Below are positions 47,909-58,867 of a stretch of 64,000 bases of DNA, piece after piece (position 1 is the first letter of the stretch; every line of letters starts with the position of its first letter). The translations under genes and the position numbers were made by a program. The notes below the pieces were generated by a model that saw nothing but the letters and a program-made list of their open reading frames with translations, did not search any database and was not told the origin of the DNA. This DNA is from Achromobacter dolens (GTDB lineage Bacteria > Pseudomonadota > Gammaproteobacteria > Burkholderiales > Burkholderiaceae_B), in contig NZ_CADIJW010000004.1 of NCBI RefSeq assembly GCF_902859745.1, forward strand, positions 124,001-188,000, written 5' to 3'.

Positions 47909-48310
47909 TCAGGACTGGTCTTCAGGTTCGTCGGGCACGCCCGAGTGCGGGCCGGGCCGGTTTGCGCGGTCGATGAGGATCGACATTTCGATACCACGGG
48001 CAATCTGCTCGTCGTGGAAGAAGCGCAAAGTGGGGACAGTATGAATGTGCAGCAGCTTGTACAGCTGCGAGTGCAGCCAGCCGGCCTTCTCGTTCAGCAA
48101 GGCGGTCGCGGCCTCGGGCTCGGCGCCCAGGACCGTGAAATACACCTTGGCATGCGCGTAGTCGGTCGACAGTTCCACACCGGAGAGCGTGATCAAGCCA
48201 GCGCGGGTCGTGTCGATCTCGCGCTGGATGATCCCGGCCAGATCCTTCTGGATCTGGTCGGCCAGTCGCAGATTGCGACCGGGGATGGCTTTGGACTTGT
48301 GACGGCTCAT
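47909..48310 (-). CDS. rbfA: 30S ribosome-binding factor A
   Basis: 133 residues from ATG at 48310. [20 protein letters not shown] and [12 protein letters not shown] form the single KH-like domain, followed by [19 protein letters not shown] and a short charged tail. It assists 16S maturation and cold adaptation. It lies 23 bases after infB. Confidence 0.96.
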   Translation of the reverse strand: MSRHKSKAIPGRNLRLADQIQKDLAGIIQREIDTTRAGLITLSGVELSTDYAHAKVYFTVLGAEPEAATALLNEKAGWLHSQLYKLLHIHTVPTLRFFHDEQIARGIEMSILIDRANRPGPHSGVPDEPEDQS

Positions 48311-48333
48311 TAGAAGCAATGCCTCGCGACGCC

Positions 48334-51300
48334 TTACAGCGTACGCGCGATTTCCTTGATTTCAAAGACTTCCAGTTGGTCGCCCACCTGGATGTCGTTG
48401 TTGCCGCGCAGCGTAAGACCGCAATCGAAGCCCGACTTGACTTCCTTGACGTCGTCCTTGAAGCGGCGCAGCGAATCGAGCTGGCCGGTCCACTGGACCA
48501 CGTTGTTGCGCAGCAGGCGGACCTGCGAATCGCGACGCACCAGGCCGTCGAGCACCATGCAACCGGCGATGTTGCCGATGCGGGAGATGCTGTAGACCTC
48601 GCGGATCTCGACCAGGCCGATGACTTCTTCCTTCTTCTCGGGCGCCAACATGCCCGACATGGCTGCCTTCACTTCGTCCACGGCGTCGTAGATGATGTTG
48701 TAGTAGCGCACGTCGATGCCGTTGGTCTCGGCCAGCTTCTTGGCGCTGGCTTCGGCGCGGACGTTGAAGCCGATCACCACGGCGTTCGAGGCGATCGCCA
48801 GGTTGATGTCGCTTTCCGAGATGCCGCCCACGGCCGCGTGCACCACTTGCACGCGCACTTCGTCGGTCGACAGCTTGGTCAGCGACTGCACCAGCGCTTC
48901 CTGCGAACCCTGGACGTCGGTCTTGACGATCAGCGCCAGGGTCTGGGTGCCTTCGCCCAGGTTGTCGAACATCGATTCCAGCTTGGCGGCCTGCTGGCGG
49001 GCCAGCTTGACGTCGCGGAACTTGCCCTGGCGGAACAGCGCGATTTCGCGCGCCTTGCGCTCGTCGGACAGCACCATCAGTTCGTCGCCGGCGGCCGGCA
49101 CTTCGGTCAGGCCCTGGATTTCCACCGGGATCGACGGACCGGCGGCCTGGATCGGCTTGCCGTTCTCGTCGAGCATGGCGCGCACGCGGCCGAAGCTGGC
49201 GCCAGCCAGCACCACGTCGCCACGGTTCAGCGTGCCGCTCTGGACCAGGATGGTCGCGACCGGGCCGCGGCCCTTGTCCAGGCGGGCTTCGATCACCAGG
49301 CCCTTGGCGGGCGCGTCGACCGGCGCCTTCAGTTCCAGCAGTTCGGCTTGCAGCAGCACGTTCTCGAGCAGCGCGTCGATGCCCTCGCCGGTCTTGGCCG
49401 ACACCGGCACGAACGGCACATCGCCGCCGTATTCTTCCGGCACCACTTCCTCGGCGACCAGTTCCTGCTTGACGCGCTCGGGGTTGGCGCTGGGCTTGTC
49501 GATCTTGGTCATGGCCACCACCATCGGCACGCCCGCGGCCTTGGCATGGTGGATGGCTTCACGCGTCTGCGGCATCACGCCGTCGTCGGCCGCGCAGACC
49601 AGGATGACGATGTCGGTGGCCTTGGCGCCACGGGCACGCATGGCGGTGAACGCCTCGTGGCCCGGGGTATCCAGGAAGGTCACCATGCCACGCTCGGTTT
49701 CCACATGGTAGGCGCCGATGTGCTGCGTAATGCCGCCGGCTTCGCCCGCGGCGACCTTGGCGCGGCGGATGTAGTCCAGCAGCGAGGTCTTGCCGTGGTC
49801 GACGTGGCCCATCACGGTCACGACCGGGGCGCGCGGCAGTTGTTCGGCTTCCGACACGCTCGCGGTTTCGTCCAGGAAGGCTTCCGGGTCGTCGAGCTTG
49901 GCGGCGATCGCCACGTGGCCCAGTTCCTCGACCACGATCATCGCGGTTTCCTGGTCCAGCACCTGGTTGATGGTGACCATCTGGCCCAGCTTCATCAATT
50001 GCTTGATGACCTCGGCAGCCTTGACGGACATCTTGTGGGCCAGGTCGGCCACGCTGATGGTTTCCGGCACGTGCACTTCACGCGCGATGAATTCCTGCGG
50101 CGCGGGCTCGTTGCGGCGGTCGTTCTGCTGGTTGCGGCCACCACGGCCGCCACTCTTGCCACCGCCCTTGCCGCCGGCACGCCAGCCGTCGCGGCTGGCC
50201 GGCGCCGCCGGCTTGTCGGCCGGCTTCTTGCGCGACGCGTCATCCGACCACGTCGAAGCGACTTCGGCGGTCTTGATGGTCTTCTTGGTGCCGGGCGCGG
50301 CGGGCTTGGCATCCTTCTTGGCGCCAGGCGCGGCAGCGCCCTTGCCCGCCGGCTTGTGCAGCGTGCCCGAAATCGGGGCGGCCGCGGCGGCGGGCGCTTC
50401 CGGTTCGGGAGCGCGCAGCACCTTGCGCGGACGGTTCAGCATCTCGCGCAGGGCGGCGGCTTCGGCCTCGGCGGCACGGCGGGCCTCGTCGCGGCCAGCG
50501 CCGGTGGCGGAGGCGGCGAGCGGCGGGCCGGCGCGGCGGTTGTCGGCGCGATTCCCGACCTTGGCGGCGGGCGCAGCGGACTCGACCGGCTTGGCGGCGG
50601 ATTTCACGGGTTCAGACTTCGCGGCAGGCGGCACCTGGGCGACAGGCGCGGCGGCCTGAGAGGACGATGGTTCGGACTTATTGGCTAGCACAACGGGTTC
50701 CGGCTTGGCTTCTTCAGCCTTGGGCTCGGTGGATTCAGTCTTGACTTCGGGCTTGGCCTCTTCGGCCACGGGCTCGGCAGGAGCAGGCGCCGGCGTCGGT
50801 TCCGGTTCAGGCTGGGCCTGGACTTCGGCGGCGGGAGCCGCAACGGGGGCGGGCACTTCGGCCGCGACGGGTTCAACAGGCGCGGCCGCTTCTACCGGTG
50901 CGGGCGCTTCGACAGCAGCGGGCTCTTGCACCGGGGCAGGAGCCGGCGCCTGGACGGGCGTGGCTTCGCGCGGTTCGGCCGGCTTGGCCGCTTCGGGCAC
51001 GACGGGTGCGGACACCGGCTGTGCTTCCTCGACGGACGATTCTTCCTCAGCGCGGGCGCTGGCGGCCTGCTCCAGGGCGATTTCGGAGGGATCACGCTTG
51101 ACGAACACGCGCTTCTTGCGAACCTCGACCTGGATGGTGCGCGAGCGGCCGGTGGCATCTGCCTGGCGGATCTCGGAGGTCTGGCGGCGCGTCAGGGTGA
51201 TCTTCTTGCCTTCGGTCGCGCCGTGGGCGCGACGCAGCGATTCGAGCAATTTCGCCTTGTCGCTGTCGGTGACGGAATCGTCCACCGATTTGAGGTCAAC

Positions 51301-51384
51301 GCCAGCCGAGCGCAGCTGTTCCAGCAGCACATTGGCAGGCATTTTCAGCTCGGTAGCGAACTGGGCGACGGTGTTACTCGACAT
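48334..51384 (-). CDS. infB: translation initiation factor IF-2
   Basis: 1016 residues. N-terminal IF2-N-like region about 1-50 ([19 protein letters not shown]), a second N-terminal domain around 440-490 ([21 protein letters not shown]), and between them a long Ala/Pro/Glu/Lys-rich disordered stretch (about 95-410). G domain starts near 520 with [13 protein letters not shown], then domains II-IV. It brings initiator tRNA to the 30S subunit. Confidence 0.98.
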   Translation of the reverse strand: MSSNTVAQFATELKMPANVLLEQLRSAGVDLKSVDDSVTDSDKAKLLESLRRAHGATEGKKITLTRRQTSEIRQADATGRSRTIQVEVRKKRVFVKRDPSEIALEQAASARAEEESSVEEAQPVSAPVVPEAAKPAEPREATPVQAPAPAPVQEPAAVEAPAPVEAAAPVEPVAAEVPAPVAAPAAEVQAQPEPEPTPAPAPAEPVAEEAKPEVKTESTEPKAEEAKPEPVVLANKSEPSSSQAAAPVAQVPPAAKSEPVKSAAKPVESAAPAAKVGNRADNRRAGPPLAASATGAGRDEARRAAEAEAAALREMLNRPRKVLRAPEPEAPAAAAAPISGTLHKPAGKGAAAPGAKKDAKPAAPGTKKTIKTAEVASTWSDDASRKKPADKPAAPASRDGWRAGGKGGGKSGGRGGRNQQNDRRNEPAPQEFIAREVHVPETISVADLAHKMSVKAAEVIKQLMKLGQMVTINQVLDQETAMIVVEELGHVAIAAKLDDPEAFLDETASVSEAEQLPRAPVVTVMGHVDHGKTSLLDYIRRAKVAAGEAGGITQHIGAYHVETERGMVTFLDTPGHEAFTAMRARGAKATDIVILVCAADDGVMPQTREAIHHAKAAGVPMVVAMTKIDKPSANPERVKQELVAEEVVPEEYGGDVPFVPVSAKTGEGIDALLENVLLQAELLELKAPVDAPAKGLVIEARLDKGRGPVATILVQSGTLNRGDVVLAGASFGRVRAMLDENGKPIQAAGPSIPVEIQGLTEVPAAGDELMVLSDERKAREIALFRQGKFRDVKLARQQAAKLESMFDNLGEGTQTLALIVKTDVQGSQEALVQSLTKLSTDEVRVQVVHAAVGGISESDINLAIASNAVVIGFNVRAEASAKKLAETNGIDVRYYNIIYDAVDEVKAAMSGMLAPEKKEEVIGLVEIREVYSISRIGNIAGCMVLDGLVRRDSQVRLLRNNVVQWTGQLDSLRRFKDDVKEVKSGFDCGLTLRGNNDIQVGDQLEVFEIKEIARTL

Positions 51385-51476
51385 TAGGCTCTCTCTTCCC
51401 TATATGCAGCTATTACAAACAACGTGAACTTGCGGCGGACTTGACGGCCATCCGCCGCAGACCCGTGTCCATTTGG

Positions 51477-52955
51477 TTATTCTTCATCGAACCAATGGGC
51501 GCGGGCACGCATGATGAGGTCGCTGGCTTCCTGTTCGGTCAGGCCGGCGATTTCCGCCAGCTCGTCCGTCGCCAGTTCGGCCAGATCATCACGCGTGTGC
51601 ACCTGACGCTCGGCCAGCTTGGCGGCCAGTTCGGGCGTCACGCCTTCGAGTTCGAGCAGATCCTGCGCCGTTTCAAGACGCTCTTCCTGGGCGATGGCCT
51701 CGGTCAGCAGCGCATTGCGGGCACGGGCGCGCAACTCATTGATGGTGTCTTCGTCGAACGCCTCGATCTCCAGCAGTTCCTGCATGGGGACGTAGGCGAT
51801 TTCCTCGATACCGGTGAAACCTTCGTCGATCAGGATGTCGGCGACTTCCTCATCGACGTCCAGCTTGTTCATGAACGTGGTGCGCAGGCCCGAACGCTCG
51901 ACTTCCTGGCGGTTCAGGCTTTCTTCCGGCGTCATGATGTTGATCTGCCAACCCGTCAGCTCGGACGCCAGGCGCACGTTCTGGCCCTTGGCGCCGATCG
52001 CCTTGGGCAGGTTTTCCTCGTCGACCACCACGTCCATCGCGTGCTTGTCTTCGTCCACCACGATGGACTCGACGTTGGCCGGCGCCAGGGCGCCGATGAC
52101 GAACTGCGCGGGATCTTCCGACCACAGCACGATGTCGACCTGCTCGCCGCCCAGCTCGTTGCGCACGGCGGTCACGCGCGAACCGCGCATGCCGACGCAG
52201 GTGCCGATCGGGTCGATACGCTTATCGTATGCCACCACGGCGATCTTCGCACGCACGCCGGCGTCGCGCGCCGCGGCCTTGATCTCGAGCAGGCCCTGCT
52301 CGATCTCGGGCACTTCGTTCTCGAACAACTGACGGATGAACTCGGGCGAGGTGCGCGACAGGATCACCTGCTGGCCGCGGGCCGCATGGTCGACGCGCAG
52401 GACAAAAGCGCGGACGCGGTCGGCGACCCGGAGGTTTTCCTTCGGGATCATTTCGGAGCGCGGCAGGCGCGCTTCGATCTTGCCGGTCTCGATGATGGCG
52501 TCGCCCTTGTCCATGCGCTTGATGGTGCCGGACACGATGGTTTCGCCGCGATCCAGGAAGTCGTTCAGGACCTGCTCGCGCTCGGCGTCGCGGATTTTCT
52601 GCAGGATCGCCTGCTTGGCGGCCTGGGCGCCGATACGGCCGAACTCGATCGGCTCGAGGGGTTCCTCGATGTATTCGCCAACCTGAATGTTGGGCACGAT
52701 CTCGACCGCGTCCGACAGCATTTCCTGCTTGTCGGGCTCTTGCAGGCCCGCTTCGTCGGGCACCACCAGCCAGCGGCGGAAACCTTCGTGGTCACCGGTT
52801 TCACGATCGATGGCAACACGAATGTCCGCATCATCCTTGAAGCGCTTTTTCATGGCCGAGGCCAGCGCGCTTTCCAGCGCCCCGAACACGACATCACGCG
52901 TGACGTTCTTTTCACGCGCCAAGGCATCGACCAACAGAAGAATTTCGCGACTCAT
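51477..52955 (-). CDS. nusA: transcription termination/antitermination factor NusA
   Basis: 492 residues. N-terminal RNA-polymerase-binding domain about 1-130, S1 domain about 135-200, two KH domains about 205-345 ([18 protein letters not shown]), then two acidic C-terminal repeats (about 365-490) as in E. coli, of which the last binds the polymerase alpha subunit. The ATG overlaps the rimP stop (ATGA). NusA probably controls its own leader terminator. Confidence 0.98.
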   Translation of the reverse strand: MSREILLLVDALAREKNVTRDVVFGALESALASAMKKRFKDDADIRVAIDRETGDHEGFRRWLVVPDEAGLQEPDKQEMLSDAVEIVPNIQVGEYIEEPLEPIEFGRIGAQAAKQAILQKIRDAEREQVLNDFLDRGETIVSGTIKRMDKGDAIIETGKIEARLPRSEMIPKENLRVADRVRAFVLRVDHAARGQQVILSRTSPEFIRQLFENEVPEIEQGLLEIKAAARDAGVRAKIAVVAYDKRIDPIGTCVGMRGSRVTAVRNELGGEQVDIVLWSEDPAQFVIGALAPANVESIVVDEDKHAMDVVVDEENLPKAIGAKGQNVRLASELTGWQINIMTPEESLNRQEVERSGLRTTFMNKLDVDEEVADILIDEGFTGIEEIAYVPMQELLEIEAFDEDTINELRARARNALLTEAIAQEERLETAQDLLELEGVTPELAAKLAERQVHTRDDLAELATDELAEIAGLTEQEASDLIMRARAHWFDEE

Positions 52956-53455
52956 CGCTTTTTGCCCTTGAAATCCAGAACGGGATCCAGTTTTGCACGC
53001 TCGATATCCTCGACCGTGAAATTCAACACCTGGACTTCGTTCTTTTTTGCCTCAAATTCGAGACCGAACACGGTCTTGTGCATCCCAGCCGCGGCGTCCG
53101 AAGCCGCGGGCGCGTCCTCGGGCACGGTCAACGTACCGGAAAAGACCTTGCGTCCGTCCAATGCCTCGCGCAGCTTGATCTCGATGCGTTCGCCTGCGAA
53201 ACGGCGGAAGTCGGCCTCGTTGCGCAGCGGGCGGTCAACGCCCGGCGAACCGACTTCCAGCCGCTTGTAGTCGATGTTCTCGACCTCGTACACCCGCGAC
53301 AATTGGCGGGACACTTGCTCGCAGTCTTCGATGCGCACACCGCCGACCCGATCGATCGTGACGCGCAAAAGGCCCAGCGCGGCACGTTCGACGTCAACGA
53401 GTTCGACGTCCATGCCGGCCAGTGCCTCTTCGGTCAATGCGAATAAATCAGCCAT
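52952..53455 (-). CDS. rimP: ribosome maturation factor RimP
   Basis: 167 residues from ATG at 53455. N-terminal alpha/beta domain ([39 protein letters not shown]) and a C-terminal SH3-like barrel ([14 protein letters not shown]). It helps 30S assembly. First gene of the rimP-nusA-infB-rbfA-truB-typA unit. The terminator at 53462-53489 lies directly before it. Confidence 0.96.
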   Translation of the reverse strand: MADLFALTEEALAGMDVELVDVERAALGLLRVTIDRVGGVRIEDCEQVSRQLSRVYEVENIDYKRLEVGSPGVDRPLRNEADFRRFAGERIEIKLREALDGRKVFSGTLTVPEDAPAASDAAAGMHKTVFGLEFEAKKNEVQVLNFTVEDIERAKLDPVLDFKGKKR

Positions 53456-53461
53456 ATACTC

Positions 53462-53489
53462 AAAAAAAATGGGCTGCACGCCCAGCCCA
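53462..53489 (-). terminator. intrinsic terminator/attenuator in the rimP-nusA-infB leader
   Basis: On the minus strand TGGGCTG, loop GGCGTG and CAGCCCA are followed by eight T residues, ending seven bases before the rimP start codon. This is a full Rho-independent terminator. Upstream, TGCCCAGC (53546-53539) can pair with GCTGGGCA (53510-53503) or with GCTGGGC in the terminator's 5' arm and loop, giving mutually exclusive folds. Confidence 0.75.
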
Positions 53490-53761
53490 CCGTATTGCAC
53501 AGTGCCCAGCCGCCACCCTACTGCACGTAAGGAGCAATGCTGGGCAGTGCCCTATATTGCGACCTAAATTTCGGCTCGCGCCACCCTTGCAGCGCGCCCG
53601 CCAACTTCGCGAGGGCCAGCCAGCCCACACCTGTTTCACCGAGACCACCTGCGCCGCAAACCACCGCGACCACCTGGACCCGCCATGAAACCGGGCAACG
53701 ACCCACCTGACGACCCGTCAGCGACCCGTAGCCCTATAGCCTTACAACCCGCGCATCCATG

Positions 53762-53781
53762 AAAAACGCCGCATGAGCGGC
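53762..53781 (-). terminator. probable intrinsic terminator after rluB
   Basis: GCCGC/GCGGC with a four-base loop, followed on the minus strand by a short T-run, about 150 bases past the rluB stop. The stem is short. Confidence 0.5.
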
Positions 53782-53931
53782 AAAGCAACGGCGCGAACCG
53801 ACAGACGCGAAGCCATGAAAACCATTGATTTTACCAGATAAACTGGAAAAACGCCTGATTCGTCACGGGCTTACGTTTATGTGGGACGGATCGAGCCAGC
53901 GGCGCCGCGCGGACGCCGCTACGGCGCGGGT

Positions 53932-55722
53932 TTAGCGGCCCCGGCCGCCCCGGCCACCCATCACGCCCAGGCGCGATTCATGGGCCGACGCGCCGCGAGG
54001 CTGCCAGTCATCGCCACGGGGCGACGCCGCATTGCGGGCCGCACGCGGCTTGCCGCCCGCGCCCGGGCCCTTGTTGCCGCCGGTCGAGCCACCGCCACCC
54101 GCGCGCGGGCCGTCAGCCTTGTTGCCGCCACGGCCGGCACCCGTCGGCTTGCCGCCGCGAGCGGCATTGCCGCCACGCGCGGCCGCTGGCTTGCCGCCAG
54201 GCTTGCCTCCCGCGGGCTTGCGACCAGCACCCGAAGGCGCATCCACCCCACCCGCTGCCGCGGCCGGACCATTGGCGGCTGCGGCACGCGCGCCGCGCGG
54301 CTTGCCGCTGCCCGCCTTGCCACCCGCACGACCACCCGGCTTGCCGCCACCACCCGCGCCGCGACCACCCGCGGCCTTGCCACCCTTGCGGTTGCCGGCG
54401 GATTCGCCCGCCAGGGGGTGACCGTTGGCGTAACCGCCAGCGATCATCAGACCGGTGCCGAAAGGATCGGAGGGACACGCCGCCACCTGGCCGGCGCTGC
54501 CGGCACGGCCGCCCTGGATCTTGCCGCGGCGGCCAATACGGGCGCCGTTCATGCCATTGCGCTCCATCGTGCCGAAGCCGGGGGGCAAGGCGCTGTCATG
54601 CGACTGCGGCTGCTTGGAACGGCGGCGGTTGCCGCCGGATTCGTCGTCTTCGCGCAACAAGCCCAACTGCACCATCAGCGCAGTGACCAGCGAGGCGTCG
54701 AGTTCTTCCCAACGGCCACGGCGCAGCGTGCGCGGCAACACCACGTCGCCGAAACGGGTGCGGATCAATCGGCTGACCGTCACGCCCACCGCCTCGAACA
54801 TGCGGCGCACTTCGCGGTTGCGCCCTTCCTGCAGGGTCACGCGGTACCAGCGGTTGCTGCCGTCGCCACCCAGGTAGTCGAGCGCGCCGAACGCGGCCAC
54901 GCCATCTTCCAGCTCGATGCCATCGACCAGCGACTGGCGCTGCGCCTCGTCCATCTCGCCCAGGACGCGCACCGCGTATTCCCGCTCGGTGCCGTAACGC
55001 GGGTGCATGATGCGGTTGGCCATGTCGCCCGAGGTCGTGAAGATCAGCAGGCCTTCGGTATTCAGGTCGAGCCGACCCACGGACAGCCACTTGCCGGTGC
55101 GCAGCTTGGGAAGACGCGCGAACACGCTGGCGCGGCCGCCCGGATCATCATGACTGACGATCTCGCCGGCCGGCTTGTGATACAGGATCACGCGCGGCGG
55201 CTTCTTGGTGTTGGTGCGCATGATGGGCTTGCCATTGACACGCACCTGGTCGTTCGGGGCCACGCGCTGGCCGATATGGGCCGGCTCGCCGTTGACCGAC
55301 ACGCGGCCGGCGACGATCAGCTCTTCCATCTCGCGGCGCGAACCGATACCGGCATCGGCCAGCACCTTGTGCAGCTTCGGCATCACCGCTTCGCTGTTCA
55401 GGTACTTGCCCAGGCGCTGCTCCATGCGGTCAGCGGTGTCCAGGTACGACAGGGCCTGCTCGGCTTCTTGTTCGCCCCCGCGACTGTCCGGGGTGTCGGC
55501 GGCAGCCTGGGCGGGCGCGGCGGCATGCCCTTCGGCAGCCGGCGCCTGCTCGGCGGCGGCGTCGCCGCGACGGCGCCGGAACGGGGTGCGCAGCTTGCGA
55601 CCACGGCCGCGGGCCTCGCCTTCGGCGGCCGGCTCACGGCTGGCGGAGGCTTCCGCGGGCGCATTGGAAACGGCGTCATCCGGACGGGGATTGTCGTCCT
55701 GCATTGCTGTATTCGTTGTCAC
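53932..55722 (-). CDS. rluB: 23S rRNA pseudouridine synthase RluB-type with long basic tail
   Basis: 596 residues if started at GTG 55722, eight bases after GGAG; a TTG at 55743 overlapping scpB and an ATG at 55704 are alternatives. Basic N-terminal extension (about 1-100), S4 domain about 115-165, and synthase core with catalytic aspartate near 219 ([14 protein letters not shown]) to about 360. The remaining 230 or so residues are almost only Gly, Ala, Lys, Arg and Pro. It modifies 23S rRNA near U2605. It follows scpB. Confidence 0.9.
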   Translation of the reverse strand: MTTNTAMQDDNPRPDDAVSNAPAEASASREPAAEGEARGRGRKLRTPFRRRRGDAAAEQAPAAEGHAAAPAQAAADTPDSRGGEQEAEQALSYLDTADRMEQRLGKYLNSEAVMPKLHKVLADAGIGSRREMEELIVAGRVSVNGEPAHIGQRVAPNDQVRVNGKPIMRTNTKKPPRVILYHKPAGEIVSHDDPGGRASVFARLPKLRTGKWLSVGRLDLNTEGLLIFTTSGDMANRIMHPRYGTEREYAVRVLGEMDEAQRQSLVDGIELEDGVAAFGALDYLGGDGSNRWYRVTLQEGRNREVRRMFEAVGVTVSRLIRTRFGDVVLPRTLRRGRWEELDASLVTALMVQLGLLREDDESGGNRRRSKQPQSHDSALPPGFGTMERNGMNGARIGRRGKIQGGRAGSAGQVAACPSDPFGTGLMIAGGYANGHPLAGESAGNRKGGKAAGGRGAGGGGKPGGRAGGKAGSGKPRGARAAAANGPAAAAGGVDAPSGAGRKPAGGKPGGKPAAARGGNAARGGKPTGAGRGGNKADGPRAGGGGSTGGNKGPGAGGKPRAARNAASPRGDDWQPRGASAHESRLGVMGGRGGRGR

Positions 55723-55739
55723 TGGGACAGCTCCGAATT

Positions 55740-56957
55740 TCAAACTTGGGGAGGCCTGCCGGGGGCAGGCGCATCATCATCTGGGGAAGCCGGTCCGCGC
55801 TCAGCCTCGGGCTGAGCGGAATCCGGCTCGGCAGGCTCCGCCACGGCGGAGCCGGTATCAGGCTCAAACGGCCCGGCGCCAGGCGCCAGGGGTTCGGCCT
55901 CGTCTATCGGTTCGGTCGGCTTCGCGCTTTCCGCGTGCTCGACAAGTTCATCCGCGGCGCCGGATTCGGCGCGCGCGTCGGAACTGCCAGTCTGTGCGGG
56001 ATTTTCTGACAACCCGCCATGCGCCTCTTGGGCGACATCCACGCCCGGCGCATCGGCTTCATCGAAGCGCCCGGCATTCTCGATGCCCACGGATGGCGCA
56101 TCGGACAAGCTTTCGGCTTGCGCCCGGACGGTGGAATCGTCGGCGGGAATCGCGTCTTCTTCTGAGCGCGAAAGGGGGGATTCTACGCCATCATCCGCCG
56201 CCATGGGGGCGTCGTCGTCCGAAACAGACAATTCCGCCCCTGGAATACTGGCTTGCACATCGGCCTCGGCAACCGCCTGCCGCCCTTCCGCATGCTCGGC
56301 GGCTTCCGTTGCGCCTGCGGTTTCCGCGCCTTCGACGAGATCTGGGGTATTGGCGGCATCGGCGCCTTCGGCGGCGTCGGCGGCATCCGCCAACTGCTGC
56401 ACTTCGCCCAGGTCCAGGCCCGCCAGCGCGGCGGCGGCATGCGTGGATTCCAGCGCGGGCAATTCGTCCAGCGCGCGCAGGCCGAGATCATCGAGGAACT
56501 GACGCGTAGTGCCGAACAGGGCCGGACGGCCCGGCGCATCGCGGTGGCCGATGACCTCGATCCAGCCCCGATCCTCCAGCGCCTTCACGATGTTCGACGA
56601 CACCGTCACGCCGCGGATATCTTCGATATCGCCCCGCGTCACCGGCTGGCGCCAGGCCACGATGGCCAGTGTTTCCATCACCGCGCGGGAATACTTCGGC
56701 GGTTTTTCGGGGTTGAGCCGTTCCAGGTAGCGCTGCATGTGCGGGCGGCTCTGGAAACGCCACCCCGTCGCCAGTTGCACCAATTCCAGGCCGCCATCGG
56801 CCCAGTTGTTCTGCAGCGTTTCCAGCAACGTGCGCAAGGCGCTGTTGTCGAATTGTTCATCGTCCCCGAACAGCTTGCGCATTTCGGACAGTTGCATCGG
56901 CTGCACCGCGCAAAGCAGCGCGGTTTCCAGCACGAGTATCGCCTCGCTATCGTTCAT
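55740..56957 (-). CDS. scpB: segregation and condensation protein ScpB with long acidic tail
   Basis: 405 residues; ordinary ScpB is about 180-220. Two winged helices (about 1-85 and 90-170) carry [20 protein letters not shown] and [31 protein letters not shown]. After about 180 the chain is Ala/Glu/Asp-rich low complexity, strongly acidic. ScpB dimers bind ScpA and SMC for chromosome condensation. The divergent gene upstream is tRNA-fMet. Confidence 0.92.
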   Translation of the reverse strand: MNDSEAILVLETALLCAVQPMQLSEMRKLFGDDEQFDNSALRTLLETLQNNWADGGLELVQLATGWRFQSRPHMQRYLERLNPEKPPKYSRAVMETLAIVAWRQPVTRGDIEDIRGVTVSSNIVKALEDRGWIEVIGHRDAPGRPALFGTTRQFLDDLGLRALDELPALESTHAAAALAGLDLGEVQQLADAADAAEGADAANTPDLVEGAETAGATEAAEHAEGRQAVAEADVQASIPGAELSVSDDDAPMAADDGVESPLSRSEEDAIPADDSTVRAQAESLSDAPSVGIENAGRFDEADAPGVDVAQEAHGGLSENPAQTGSSDARAESGAADELVEHAESAKPTEPIDEAEPLAPGAGPFEPDTGSAVAEPAEPDSAQPEAERGPASPDDDAPAPGRPPQV

Positions 56958-56983
56958 CGAGATTCAAATTCAAAAGGGCTAAC

Positions 56984-57012
56984 TTGCGTTAGGTTGAAAA
57001 CAAGGCTACTAT
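56984..57012 (+). promoter_or_regulatory. sigma-70 promoter of tRNA-fMet
   Basis: TTGCGT (56984-56989), 17-base spacer, TACTAT (57007-57012). The expected start point lies a few bases before the tRNA. Confidence 0.75.
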
Positions 57013-57024
57013 TCATTTCTCAGA

Positions 57025-57101
<77 letters not shown>

Positions 57102-57109
57102 AATTGATC

Positions 57110-57138
57110 AAGGCCTGGCGAATGCGCCGGGCCTTTTT
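57110..57138 (+). terminator. intrinsic terminator after tRNA-fMet
   Basis: An 11-bp stem with one G-U pair (AAGGCCTGGCG with CGCCGGGCCTT), AATG loop and a T-run. Confidence 0.9.
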
Positions 57139-57832
57139 CATTTGCGGCCGGCATGTTGAAAACAAATACGTTCAAGATATGCAGGGCGTCATCAGCCAAG
57201 GCAAGCCCGCGCGAGGCGGCGGCCCGCGCAGCCACCCGAACCACACCATGGGCGGAACGGCTACAGACAGCGCTGATTTGCGTATTTCTCACGAGAATCC
57301 TGTATTTACCACCAACCGCCGCGGGCTCGCGCGGCGATACTCACGCCATTCAAGAGGGCTGCGCGCAGCGCCCCGGCCATGGCGGGGACAAATCCATCAG
57401 CGACGGACTTGTTCAAGCAAAATCTGGAAGCTGGCAAAAGCGCCAACGCGCCTGCGGAACACGCCATCATTTGGCGCTATAGCCGCGGCAACCGACATTG
57501 CGGTAATCGATATTGCGGTATTCGAGATCAAGGACCTGAATCGTCAGGCATCGGCCAATGGCACACTGCGCCTGCGGCCGCCATCCGGAAAATCCGGCGC
57601 GCCTCTCCCCTGGTGTTCCTGGCGCCCGGCCGTGCAGGACACTGGCCTGACAAGCCCGAACCCCAATGCGCCGGAACCACGATTCTTAGATATTTTCCAA
57701 GACTACATGCTGGCGGACGATGACAAAGGCCCTGATGCACAGCGCCCGGTCCGTCGAGGCAGCAGCCAAATTATACCGCTATATACCCTGCCCTCAACCC
57801 AGCGCCGCCAAACGCGGGCTCCCGATAACACC
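57139..57832. other. 694-base gap without recognisable gene
   Basis: Short open frames exist on the plus strand, but their translations are low in hydrophobic cores and match no family I know. Base composition is less GC-rich than the rest, with local repeats (ATTGCGGTA at about 57498 and 57513). It could be a decayed gene or foreign remnant. Confidence 0.45.
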
Positions 57833-58732
57833 TTAGGACTGATCCCAGGGCGCCGGCCCCAAACGCTCCACCAGGAAATCCAGCATCGAGCGCAGGATCA
57901 GGGGCATCTGCCGGCGCGACGCATAGACGCCATAAATGCCGAGTTCCTGTGGCCTGGCCTGCGGCAGGATGGCCTTCAGGCGCCCCTGCGCCACATACTC
58001 GGCGGCGTAGTACGTTGGCAACATGGCGACGCCGGCGCCTTCCAGCGCAGCCTGCAGCAGCACCGATACCTCGTTGGCGCTGATATTGCCGCTGACCGGC
58101 ACATCGACCGGCACACCCTCGCGCTCGAAACGCCACAGGCTCTTGCCGAAGTAGGAATGGGTCAGGCAATTGCGCAGCGACAGATCCTCGACCCGCCCCG
58201 GCTCGCCCTCGCGCTGCAGGTAGTCCGGCGAAGCGCAGACGATGGAACGGCAGACGGCCAGCTTGCGCGCGATCAGGTTGGGATCCAGGTCATTGGTGAT
58301 GCGCACCGCCAGGTCGACCCGCTCCTCGACTAGATTGACCGTCCGGTCGACCAGCATCAAGTCGACCGAGGTGCCCGGATGCAACTTGACGTAGTCGGTG
58401 ATGACCCGCGCCAGATGCCGCGAGCCGAACGACATGCTGGTGGTCATGCGCAACAGGCCGCGCGGCGTATCCTCGGGCGTGGATACCGCGCTGCGCAGGT
58501 CGCCCACCATGTCGAGCATCTGCCGGCAACGTGGCAGCGTCTCGGCACCGGCAGGCGTGAGGCTGAGGCGGCGGGTGGTGCGATGCAACAGGCGCACGCC
58601 GACCCACTGCTCCATTTCGGCCAGGTAGCGCGACACCATCGCCCGCGACATATCCAGATGAACCGCCGCCGCCGACAAACTGCCTCTGTCGGCGACCTCC
58701 ACGAATACCTGCATCGCTTTCAATCGGTCCAT
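57833..58732 (-). CDS. LysR family transcriptional regulator
   Basis: 299 residues from ATG at 58732. MDRLKAMQVFVEVADRGSLS and HLDMSRAMVSRYLAEMEQWV form the winged helix; LRMTTSMSFGSRHLARVITDY and VDLAVRITNDLDPNLIARKL belong to the LysR_substrate domain of the DsdC/AaeR-like group with known CrgA relatives. No divergent partner gene is close, so its target is unclear. Confidence 0.9.
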   Translation of the reverse strand: MDRLKAMQVFVEVADRGSLSAAAVHLDMSRAMVSRYLAEMEQWVGVRLLHRTTRRLSLTPAGAETLPRCRQMLDMVGDLRSAVSTPEDTPRGLLRMTTSMSFGSRHLARVITDYVKLHPGTSVDLMLVDRTVNLVEERVDLAVRITNDLDPNLIARKLAVCRSIVCASPDYLQREGEPGRVEDLSLRNCLTHSYFGKSLWRFEREGVPVDVPVSGNISANEVSVLLQAALEGAGVAMLPTYYAAEYVAQGRLKAILPQARPQELGIYGVYASRRQMPLILRSMLDFLVERLGPAPWDQS

Positions 58733-58867
58733 GATTGTCTCGATTCTTGCATCAGACTTTCTGGTTATACCGTATTTCCATGCATTTTCCGCAATGAAAT
58801 GACGGCCACCCAGCCCTTTCAAGACAATCGGCAAGCACCGCCCGCAAGCAGCGCCGCGACCGGCCCC

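Larger units (their letters stand above)
53456..53931 (-). promoter_or_regulatory. 476-base gap: rimP operon leader and rluB downstream region
   Basis: No gene. Near rimP it contains the terminator-like hairpin and its alternative pairing partners (53462-53546). A weaker terminator for rluB lies at 53762-53781. I see no consensus promoter that I would place with confidence. Confidence 0.5.

Noticed and set aside
48319-50688. 789-codon open frame opposite infB
   Set aside because: Antisense shadow of the repetitive IF-2 sequence, with no domain of its own.
57104-57723. Small genes after tRNA-fMet
   Set aside because: Frames overlap the tRNA terminator or lack a ribosome binding site, and their translations resemble no protein family.
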